Below, in pieces: positions 55,147 through 64,000 of a DNA stretch of 64,000 bases. Below the pieces are notes generated by a model, which was given only the letters and a program-made list of their open reading frames with translations, searched no databases and was not told where the DNA came from. How positions within the stretch are numbered: the stretch's first letter is position 1; every line of letters starts with the position of its first letter. The stretch comes from Cellulomonas sp. WB94. GTDB taxonomy: Bacteria > Actinomycetota > Actinomycetes > Actinomycetales > Cellulomonadaceae. Location: positions 2,232,001 through 2,296,000 of the forward strand of contig NZ_QEES01000002.1 in assembly GCF_003115775.1 (NCBI RefSeq). The letters run 5' to 3'. The position numbers and the translations under genes are program-made.

Positions 55147-56678
55147 GGCTGCTCCTCAACGGTCTGCGACGCAGCGTCTGGCAGGTCGTCGGGCTCGTCG
55201 TCGCCGCGCTGTACGGGGTCGCGATCGTCACCGGCGCGCTCACGGGGCTGGTGGTGCTGAGCACGCAGGACGCGGAGTTCATCCGGACCGTCCTCGTGCT
55301 GGCAGGCGGGATGCTCGTCCTCGGCTGGTGGGTCCTGCCGGTGCTCGCGTTCGGCGTCGACGAGACGCTCGACCCGGCCCGGTTCGCCACGTTCCCGATC
55401 CCGCGCCGGCCCCTGCTCACGGGCCTCGCGCTCGCGGGCGTCGTGGGGGTGCCGGGTGTGACCACCGCCCTCGTCGCGCTCACGACGACCGTCACCTGGC
55501 GTCAGCACCCCGTCGCCGTGCCGTTCGCGCTCGTCGGCGCGGTGCTCGCGCTCGCGACGTGCGTCGTGGGCGCACGCGCGACGACGACGCTCCTCGCCCC
55601 GCTCGTGACCCGTCGGCGGTTCCGGGAGGTGGTCGCGGCCGTCGTGCTCCTGCCGCTCTTCCTGCTCGGCCCGATCCTCAACGTCCTGGCGCGGGGGATC
55701 GCCTCGGCCGAGGACGTGTGGCCGAGCATCGCCCGGGCGGCCGGGTGGACCCCGTTCGGCGCTCCGTGGGCACTGGCCGCCGACGCGGCCGACGGCGAAT
55801 GGGCCGCCGCCGGGCTCAAGGTCGTCATCAGCGCGGCGACCCTCACGGCGCTGGTGGTCGCGTGGTCGTGGGGTCTCGACGCGACGCTCGTCCGGGGGAC
55901 CGGGCGCGGCCGGACGCGCACCCGGACGCACGGCCTCGGCTTCTTCGGACGGCTTCCGGCGACCCCGACGTTCGCGGTCGCCGCGCGCAGCCTCACCTAC
56001 TGGGCGCGCGACCCCCGGTACGCGATCAGCGTCGCGTTCGTGCCCTTCGTGCCGGTCGTGCTGTGGTTCGCCTTCGGTGGCGGTTCGGCGATGCTCGCGG
56101 TCGGTCCGGTGGTCGCCTACATGCTCGGCTGGTCGATCTCCGCGGACGTGGCGTACGACGGGACGTCGTTCTGGATGCACGTCGCGGCCCCGATCCGCGG
56201 CCGGGTCGACCGGACCGGCAGGGTGCTGGCGGCCGGGCTGCTCGGCGTGCCCGTCGTGGTCGCGATGACCCTGCTGTCGATCGCCGTGGCCGGCCGGTGG
56301 GACGCGGCCGCTCCGATCCTCGGCGTCGCGCTCGGCCTGCAGACCTCGGCGCTCGGGGTCGCCAGCGTGATCTCGGCGCGCGTCGTCTACCAGGTCCCCC
56401 AGGTGGGGGAGAGCCCGTTCTCGTCCAAGCAGGGCGGCTCGACGGCCTCGCTCGTGACGCAGACCCTCGGCGGGCTGGTGCTCATCGTCCTGGTGCTGCC
56501 GGAGGTCGCCCTGGGCATCGCGGCGGTCGTGACCGGCTCGGCGCTGCTCGGTGTCCTGGCTCTCGTCGTCGGCGTCGGCCTCGGGGGGACCTTGCTCGTC
56601 GTGGGTGTGCGCCTGGGCGGCGACCTGTACGACCGACGCGCCCCGCAGCTCCTCCAGACGCTCGTCTCGTTCGCCTGA
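55116..56678 (+). CDS. multi-helix membrane protein, ABC exporter permease
   Basis: This is a 520-residue membrane protein with about twelve helices. It begins VVAHLVRLKLRLLLNGLRRSVWQVVGLVVAALYG and has a basic middle loop (RGTGRGRTRTRTHG) and the conserved-looking block YWARDPRYAISVAFVPFVPV. The sequence type is the actinobacterial transport permease that pairs with a degenerate-signature ATPase. Start GTG 55116 has GGAGAGGG 5 nt upstream and lies inside the ATPase gene, a strong sign of coupling. Confidence 0.88.
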   Translation: MVAHLVRLKLRLLLNGLRRSVWQVVGLVVAALYGVAIVTGALTGLVVLSTQDAEFIRTVLVLAGGMLVLGWWVLPVLAFGVDETLDPARFATFPIPRRPLLTGLALAGVVGVPGVTTALVALTTTVTWRQHPVAVPFALVGAVLALATCVVGARATTTLLAPLVTRRRFREVVAAVVLLPLFLLGPILNVLARGIASAEDVWPSIARAAGWTPFGAPWALAADAADGEWAAAGLKVVISAATLTALVVAWSWGLDATLVRGTGRGRTRTRTHGLGFFGRLPATPTFAVAARSLTYWARDPRYAISVAFVPFVPVVLWFAFGGGSAMLAVGPVVAYMLGWSISADVAYDGTSFWMHVAAPIRGRVDRTGRVLAAGLLGVPVVVAMTLLSIAVAGRWDAAAPILGVALGLQTSALGVASVISARVVYQVPQVGESPFSSKQGGSTASLVTQTLGGLVLIVLVLPEVALGIAAVVTGSALLGVLALVVGVGLGGTLLVVGVRLGGDLYDRRAPQLLQTLVSFA

Positions 56679-56704
56679 CGGCGGGCGGGCCCGCGGGCGC
56701 CCCG

Positions 56705-56710
56705 TAGAAT
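56705..56710 (+). promoter_or_regulatory. -10 hexamer of a probable leaderless promoter (ychF)
   Basis: TAGAAT lies 7 nt before GTG 56718. Confidence 0.5.
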
Positions 56711-56717
56711 TCGCGCC

Positions 56718-57803
56718 GTGGCACTCACCATCGGCATCGTCGGCCTGCCCAACGTCGGCAAGTCCACCCTCTTCAACGCCCTGACCCGGGCGCAGGTTCT
56801 CGCGGCGAACTACCCGTTCGCGACGATCGAGCCCAACGTGGGTGTGGTGCCGCTCCCGGACCCACGCCTAGAGGTCCTTGCGGGCATCTTCGGCAGCGAG
56901 CGCATCCTGCCGGCGACGGTGTCGTTCGTCGACATCGCGGGCATCGTCAAGGGCGCCAGCGAGGGGGAGGGGCTCGGCAACAAGTTCCTCGCGCACATCC
57001 GTGAGGCTGAGGCGATCTGCCAGGTCACGCGCGTCTTCCAGGACCCGGACGTCGTCCACGTGGACGGCCGCGTCTCGCCGAAGGACGACATCGAGACCGT
57101 CAACACCGAGCTGATCCTCGCAGACCTCCAGACGCTCGAGAAGGCCGTGCCTCGGCTCGAGAAGGACGTGCGCGCCAAGAAGGCCGACGCCGCACTGCTC
57201 GAGGCCGCCCAGCAGGCGCAGGCGCTCCTCGAGACCGGCCAGACCCTCGCCCAGGGTGCGGTCAAGGCGGGCATCGACCCGGAGCAGCTCGCTCGCCTCC
57301 AGCTCATGACGGCGAAGCCGTTCATCTACGTGTTCAACACCGACGACGCCGGTCTCGCCGACACCGCGTTGCAGGACGAGCTGCGTGCGTTCGTGGCCCC
57401 GGCCGACGCGATCTTCCTCGACGCCCAGTTCGAGTCCGAGCTCGTCGAGCTCGAGCCCGACGAGGCCAAGGAGATGCTCGCCGACAACGGCCAGGCCGAG
57501 CCCGGTCTCGACCAGCTCGCGCGCGTCGGCTTCCACACCCTCGGCCTCCAGACCTACCTGACCGCCGGGCCCAAGGAGACGCGCGCCTGGACGATCCACC
57601 AGGGCTGGACCGCCCCGCAGGCCGCGGGCGTCATCCACACCGACTTCCAGCGCGGCTTCATCAAGGCCGAGGTCATCGGCTTCGACGACCTGGTCGCGGC
57701 CGGCTCGATCGTCGCGGCGCGTGCGGCCGGCAAGGCGCGCATCGAGGGCAAGGACTACGTGATGCACGACGGCGACGTCGTGGAGTTCCGCTTCAACGTG
57801 TAG
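56718..57803 (+). CDS. ychF: redox-regulated ATPase YchF
   Basis: This is a 361-residue Obg-family NTPase that binds ATP rather than GTP and associates with ribosomes. The P-loop is GLPNVGKSTLFNALT (residues 8-22), switch region NYPFATIEPNVG, DIAGIVKGASEGEGLGN, a coiled-coil insertion (~130-185), and a C-terminal TGS domain (TWTIHQGWTAPQAAGVIHTDFQRGFIKAEV). The length is typical. It starts with GTG and is leaderless by position. Confidence 0.95.
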   Translation: MALTIGIVGLPNVGKSTLFNALTRAQVLAANYPFATIEPNVGVVPLPDPRLEVLAGIFGSERILPATVSFVDIAGIVKGASEGEGLGNKFLAHIREAEAICQVTRVFQDPDVVHVDGRVSPKDDIETVNTELILADLQTLEKAVPRLEKDVRAKKADAALLEAAQQAQALLETGQTLAQGAVKAGIDPEQLARLQLMTAKPFIYVFNTDDAGLADTALQDELRAFVAPADAIFLDAQFESELVELEPDEAKEMLADNGQAEPGLDQLARVGFHTLGLQTYLTAGPKETRAWTIHQGWTAPQAAGVIHTDFQRGFIKAEVIGFDDLVAAGSIVAARAAGKARIEGKDYVMHDGDVVEFRFNV

Positions 57804-57853
57804 CCGAGCTCCGGCCTGCCGTCGCGGGCATCATCGAGGCGGCGGGCTGCGTC

Positions 57854-58498
57854 CTACCGTCGGAATGTCAGGTGGACGGTGCCGCTCTCGGCGGTCTCAG
57901 CGGTGACGTCGTAGTCGGACTCCAGCCCGCGCAGGTCGTCCCAGAGGCGGATGCCGCGACCGAGGATCATCGGTGCGATCGCGACGTGGAGCTCGTCGAC
58001 GAGCCCTGCCCGCAGGAAGTCGCGCGCAACGGTGGCTCCGCCCCCGACACGGACGTCCTTGCCCGCGGCCGCTTCCAGCGCGCGGTCGAGCGCCACCTGT
58101 GGTGTGGCAGCGAGGAAATGAAAGGTCGTGCCGCCGGCCATCACGATCGATGGCCGTGGGGCGCTGTGTGTGAGAACGAACACCGGGACCCGGAACGGGG
58201 GTTCGTCGCCCCACCACCCTCGCCAGTCGGGGTCGTCAGGGAAGGTGTGCAGGCCGAACATCCCCGCACCCATGATCTCGGCGCCGATCTCAGCGAAGTA
58301 TGACCTCGCATACTCGTCGTCCACGCCTGTCGTGCCCTCGCCCGAGGTGTCGTGCAAGACGCGTTCACGGAAGGTCCTGGTCGCGACGTAGGCGCCGACA
58401 AGGCGCGGCCAGTCCTCGCCGAACGGGGTCTCGGGAGTCTGATCCGTCGTGGTCGCGAAACCGTCGAGCGAGATGTTGAGGTCGACACGTACTGCCAT
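57854..58498 (-). CDS. RibD C-terminal/dihydrofolate reductase-like protein
   Basis: This 214-residue single-domain protein has the DHFR-like fold of the RibD C-terminal family. It begins VRVDLNISLDGF, has the dinucleotide loop GAEIMGAGMFG, VFVLTH, KDVRVGGGATVARDFLRAGLVDELHVAIAPMILGRGIRLWDDL, and ends in a beta strand TVHLTFRR. Family members reduce pterins, riboflavin precursors or other substrates; the true one is unknown. ATG 58498 was chosen over GTG 58513. Confidence 0.9.
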   Translation of the reverse strand: MAVRVDLNISLDGFATTTDQTPETPFGEDWPRLVGAYVATRTFRERVLHDTSGEGTTGVDDEYARSYFAEIGAEIMGAGMFGLHTFPDDPDWRGWWGDEPPFRVPVFVLTHSAPRPSIVMAGGTTFHFLAATPQVALDRALEAAAGKDVRVGGGATVARDFLRAGLVDELHVAIAPMILGRGIRLWDDLRGLESDYDVTAETAESGTVHLTFRR

Positions 58499-58532
58499 CA
58501 GTGCCCCCGTCACGAGTGCTTGTGGAACGCGT

Positions 58533-59018
58533 TCACCCTACTGAAGGGTCCGGACCTGAGATTCGGCTGCGGGCGCGAGCCCGGTCTGCCGCCTCGAGCA
58601 CCCGGCGGAGGCCGGTGAAGTCGCGCCGCAGGATCCGCGCCAGCACGAACGTCGGCAGGAGCGCCACCAGCCGGAGCCCGGCCGCGACGTCACCGCCGTA
58701 GTCGGCATGGACGAGCGTGCCCCCGGCGTCGGGCGTGCAGACGTACTCGACGCGGGAGTTCCACGGCGACGTCGAGTGCCACACGACCCGCCGGTCGGGC
58801 TCGACGACCTCGAGCACGTCGGTGAACCGGATCCGGAACGGCCCGATGCGGTCGACGGCGGCCCGCCGGTTCCCCACCTGCAGCGGACCGCTGTCCAACG
58901 GGCGGCGGGTGTCGACCGCGGGCGCGAACTCGGGCCATCGACCCGGATCGGCGAAGTACGGGTAGACGCGCGACGGCGGGTGATCGAGGCGGACCTCGAG
59001 CGTCACGCGTCGCCACAT
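58533..59018 (-). CDS. SRPBCC (polyketide cyclase/dehydrase-like) protein
   Basis: This is a 161-residue START/Bet v1-fold protein with a hydrophobic ligand cavity. The N-terminus RVTLEVRLDHPPSRVYPYFADPGRWPEFAPAV is the typical first strand and loop, with the C-terminal helix (RRDFTGLRRVLEAADRARAR). Ligand unknown. The start has GGAGGAACTC before the ATG. It lies 28 bp downstream of the hemerythrin-like gene, co-directional. Confidence 0.85.
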   Translation of the reverse strand: MWRRVTLEVRLDHPPSRVYPYFADPGRWPEFAPAVDTRRPLDSGPLQVGNRRAAVDRIGPFRIRFTDVLEVVEPDRRVVWHSTSPWNSRVEYVCTPDAGGTLVHADYGGDVAAGLRLVALLPTFVLARILRRDFTGLRRVLEAADRARARSRISGPDPSVG

Positions 59019-59046
59019 GAGTTCCTCCGCGTCGGGGGTCGCTGCG

Positions 59047-59751
59047 TCACACCATCGTGGGCACGGGACGGTCGGGGTAGAGCTCCCGCATCGCGCTGTC
59101 GTACCTCCGCTTCATGAGCAGGAGGTAGAGGAGCCGGATCGGGGCGGGCACGTTGACGCGGACCCAGTTCTCTCGCTCGGCCTCGGGAACGCTCGCGATC
59201 AGCAGCCCGAGCTGCAGCGACAGGACGTCCTTCCCGAGCTCCTTGCGGTGCGCCATGAGGGTGGCGCGCGTGTGCTCCTCCATGAAGTCCCACTCCTGCT
59301 GCGACATCACGTCCCCCGCGACGGGGAGGATGTCGTCCTCCTCCTGCCCGAGATGCGCCGACAGCAGGTCGCGGAGCTCCTCGATGTCGGTGGCGAAGGC
59401 GTCGCGAAGCCGGGGATCGGCGGAGGCCACCCAGGGCTCCAGCTGGGGCTCGATCCGCGAGAGCCGCACCGCGACCTCGGCGTGCTGCGCTCGCATCTGA
59501 CCGACGTGCAGGGTGCAGGCGGGTTCGCGCGCGACCAGCCTGTCCCAGAGCACCATGTCCTCGGTCTCGTGGTGCATGTGCAGGGCGAAGAAGTCGAGGT
59601 GGGCGTAGCGGCCGACGACCGCCGAGCGCGCGGTGTCGCCGGGCTCGACCGCGCGCACCAGCTGGGGGAGCTCCCGATACAGCCAGCGGAAGATCCGATG
59701 GACGAGGATCATCCCCGAGGTGTCGCAGCCGGGGTGCTGTCCCGCGGGCAC
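59047..59751 (-). CDS. hemerythrin HHE domain protein
   Basis: This 234-residue protein has the hemerythrin four-helix bundle in residues ~15-150. The iron-ligand histidines are in HRIFRWLYREL, FFALHMHHETEDMVLWDRL, HVGQMRAQHAE and LLSAHLGQEEDDILP. The C-terminal 80 residues (MSQQEWDFMEEHTRATL and onward) resemble other actinobacterial HHE proteins that bind oxygen, nitric oxide or haem. The GTG start at 59751 has no clear ribosome site; ATG 59712 in frame is equally possible. Confidence 0.88.
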   Translation of the reverse strand: MPAGQHPGCDTSGMILVHRIFRWLYRELPQLVRAVEPGDTARSAVVGRYAHLDFFALHMHHETEDMVLWDRLVAREPACTLHVGQMRAQHAEVAVRLSRIEPQLEPWVASADPRLRDAFATDIEELRDLLSAHLGQEEDDILPVAGDVMSQQEWDFMEEHTRATLMAHRKELGKDVLSLQLGLLIASVPEAERENWVRVNVPAPIRLLYLLLMKRRYDSAMRELYPDRPVPTMV

Positions 59752-60344
59752 CGGCCCGGGGGAGGCAGTCTCTTGGCCATCGCGTCCTCCAGCCGATCAT
59801 CAACATCGACATCGCGGCGTTAGGCGAACCTTACTCCCACCCGCCGCGCGCCACATCCCCCGCGCCGGAGTCCGGCACCGCCGGCACCGGCCCCGAGCGC
59901 GTCTGCGAGGCCGGCGGGGCTTCGTCGGAAGGATCGACCTCGCCTGCCGTTGAGCACCGCCGAACGGAGGTCGAGCAGCCGACGCTGCTCGACCTGCTCA
60001 GGCGGGTGGTCGCGAACGTGGCGCGGTCCACCGACGAGCGCCGGCACGAGTCGGGCCGAAGCGGTCGATTCGTTGTCCAGCCAAACGTCACCGCCGGGTG
60101 GTGGCGTCGCCCGCGCGCGACGACGCTGCGGACGACCCAGGCGAACAGCGCGGGCTCCTGGGCCATCACGAGGCGTTCCGCTTCGACGGGGGAGCTCGGA
60201 CGAAGATGACACCCCAAGTCGCTCTCGCCTAGCATCGACGCGACTCGCTGGAGCCGCACGCGTGACCAGGGTTCCGCGCGGCACCCATGGCTGCGCTCGG
60301 CCGAGGCACACATGTGGGGGGCGCAGACCCCAGAGAGCGGCACA
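59752..60344. other. 593-bp region without a convincing gene
   Basis: Several open frames cross this stretch on both strands (for example 59831-60361 on the minus strand), but none gives a recognisable protein and their third positions are not consistently G/C. Ser/Arg-rich translations suggest non-coding or decayed sequence. It holds the promoter of the two-component operon and of the hemerythrin gene. No strong hairpin or repeat was noticed. Confidence 0.4.
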
Positions 60345-61054
60345 GTGATCAGCATCGGCATCGTCGAGGACGACCCCGCGAGCTCGGCGCTGCTCGTCGA
60401 CTACCTTCGCCGGTACGAGTACGAGCACGACGAGAAGTTCGCGGTGACGCAGTTCGCCGACGGCGCCGACCTCGTGGCGGGCTACCGCGCCGACATGGAC
60501 ATCCTGCTGCTCGACGTCGAGATGCCGGGGCTGGACGGGTTCAGCGCCGCGCAGCGGATCCGCCAGGTCGACCCTGACGTGCTGCTGATCTTCATCACGA
60601 ACATGACCCAGTACGCGATCCACGGCTACGAGGTCGACGCGCTGAGCTACGTGCTCAAGCCAGTGCCGTACTTCGCCTTCTCCCAGGAGATCAAGCGCTC
60701 GCTCGTCCGGCTGCGCCGTCGGACGGCCGACTACCTGCTGCTCACGGTGGACGGCGGGGTGGTCCGGGTCGCCACCGACGACATCGTGTTCCTGGAGAGC
60801 GTGAAGCACCGCACGGTCGTCCACACCGTGGACGGCAAGCACTCGGTGGTGGCCCCGCTGAAGGCGCTGGAGGCGGAGCTGGCGGGCCGGAGCTTCTTCC
60901 GCAGCAACAGCGGCTACGTGGTGAACCTGCGGCACGTGCTCGGCGTCCACGGCAGCAGCGCGCTCATGGTCGGCGGGCACGACCTGCTGATCAGCAGGCC
61001 GCGCAAGAAGGCGTTCCTGGCGGCCCTGACCGACTACCTCGGGGCGCGGGCGAC

Positions 61055-61058
<4 letters not shown>
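60345..61058 (+). CDS. LytTR-family response regulator
   Basis: This is a 237-residue regulator of the LytR/AgrA type. The receiver domain has VEDD (residues 7-10), phosphoacceptor D57 (LLLDVEMPGLDG) and the late K in YVLKPVPYF. The LytTR DNA-binding domain (from ~125) contains DDIVFLESVKHRTVVHTVDG and RSNSGYVVNLRHVLGVHG, and binds direct repeats rather than palindromes. GTG start with GAGAG upstream. Its stop overlaps the kinase ATG (ATGA). A direct-repeat site matching the LytTR consensus lies upstream of the gene at 63966. Confidence 0.93.
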
Positions 61059-63688
<2,630 letters not shown>

Positions 63689-63753
63689 CTAGGCCGCGGC
63701 CCCCACGAGGCCCGATTCTCGTGACCTCTCCGTGACCTGATGGCCCCCGCGCA

Positions 63754-63783
63754 ACAGTTCGTGCACCCAAAACGACGGTCCGT
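63754..63783 (+). promoter_or_regulatory. tandem LytTR-type binding site upstream of the gene at 63966
   Basis: ACAGTTCGT (63754-63762) matches all positions of the known LytTR consensus [TA][AC][CA]GTTN[AG][TG]. A degenerate copy ACGGTCCGT (63775-63783) follows after 12 bp, giving a 21-bp period, and both are followed by GCACCC. A third near-match TACGTTCAC (63817-63825) is in phase at two periods further. Confidence 0.6.
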
Positions 63784-63965
63784 GCACCCGGCGCCGGAGG
63801 CCCTGTCGGCCGTTGTTACGTTCACCGCACGGCCCCAGGACCACGACGTCCAGGACCGTGATCGGTTCGACAGTGTGAGCTGTTTCGCGCACCTACCGCT
63901 GGATCGCCCGACGACGGCGCGACACCGCGGGCGCGGGCATGGCCCTAGACGACAAGGGAAGGTCA

Positions 63966-64000
63966 ATGAAGACGACAACGACGGCTCGACGGCTCGATGG
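63966..64000 (+). CDS. start of a probable secreted protein, cut by the window end
   Basis: ATG 63966 is preceded by GGGAAGG at 5-nt spacing. Twelve residues are visible (MKTTTTARRLDG), a basic, Thr-rich N-terminus such as precedes a signal peptide. The gene is divergent from glf across 331 bp that contain LytTR-like direct repeats. Function cannot be determined. Confidence 0.5.
   Translation, partial: MKTTTTARRLD

Noticed and set aside
59831-60361. Minus-strand 176-codon frame in the gap before the two-component operon
   Set aside because: Ser/Arg-rich, no recognisable motif, no ribosome site, and it runs into the regulator gene; treated as non-coding.

Overview
This window is a high-GC chromosomal segment of an actinobacterium, most likely Micrococcales close to Cellulomonas (inference). 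The clues are strong G/C at third codon positions, many GTG starts, a mycothiol-conjugate amidase, a deazaflavin (F420)-type nitroreductase, UDP-galactopyranose mutase, and sugar and plant-polymer enzymes (a GH1 beta-glucosidase lipoprotein and a CE7 acetylxylan esterase). No phage, insertion sequence, CRISPR array or rRNA operon is visible. The content is mostly core genome with a few less conserved patches.

Layout. 1-4.1 kb: the end of an unknown gene, a small unknown protein, the GH1 lipoprotein, a type II NADH dehydrogenase and an odd short-variable-arm tRNA with a UAA anticodon. 4.1-7.4 kb: a PLDc_N membrane protein, then a MarR/siderophore-interacting-protein operon divergent from an MFS exporter, with paired inverted repeats between them. 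7.4-11.2 kb: a minus-strand operon of ABC ATPase, ABC permease, NarL-type kinase and NarL-type regulator, each overlapping the next. 11.5-22.9 kb: a Bax-inhibitor-like protein, cystathionine beta-synthase, acetylxylan esterase, a TetR/hydrolase pair with a perfect palindromic operator, FKBP, nitroreductase, a disrupted DHA2 exporter with its TetR, a HEAT protein, YchJ and MsrA. 21.7-25.3 kb: metB, an AI-2E permease and ilvA, all overlapping. 25.4-32.2 kb: greA, DUF4307, mca, a carbon-nitrogen hydrolase, hemolysin III, uppS and a PIN-PhoH protein.

32.3-40.2 kb is a four-gene FtsX/MacB-type ABC system; one of its ATPases carries an AbrB-like tail. 40.5-48.5 kb: a chemoreceptor, then the minus-strand run xseA-xseB-pfkB-carbonic anhydrase-fumC, and ispH. 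48.5-52.9 kb is the most unusual patch: a His/Cys-rich protein, a zinc-dependent phospholipase C-like gene with an internal frameshift, and a small acidic unknown. 52.9-59.8 kb: rmuC, an ABC exporter, ychF, and DHFR-like, SRPBCC and hemerythrin proteins. 60.3-64 kb: a LytTR/AgrC-like two-component system, glf, and the start of another gene whose upstream region carries direct repeats matching the LytTR-binding consensus.

A recurrent regulatory feature is a TANNNT hexamer exactly 6 nt (once 7 nt) before the start codon. It occurs at about nine genes and suggests leaderless transcripts. The best candidates for something new are the LytTR regulon beside glf, the short-arm UAA tRNA, and the phospholipase-like cassette.
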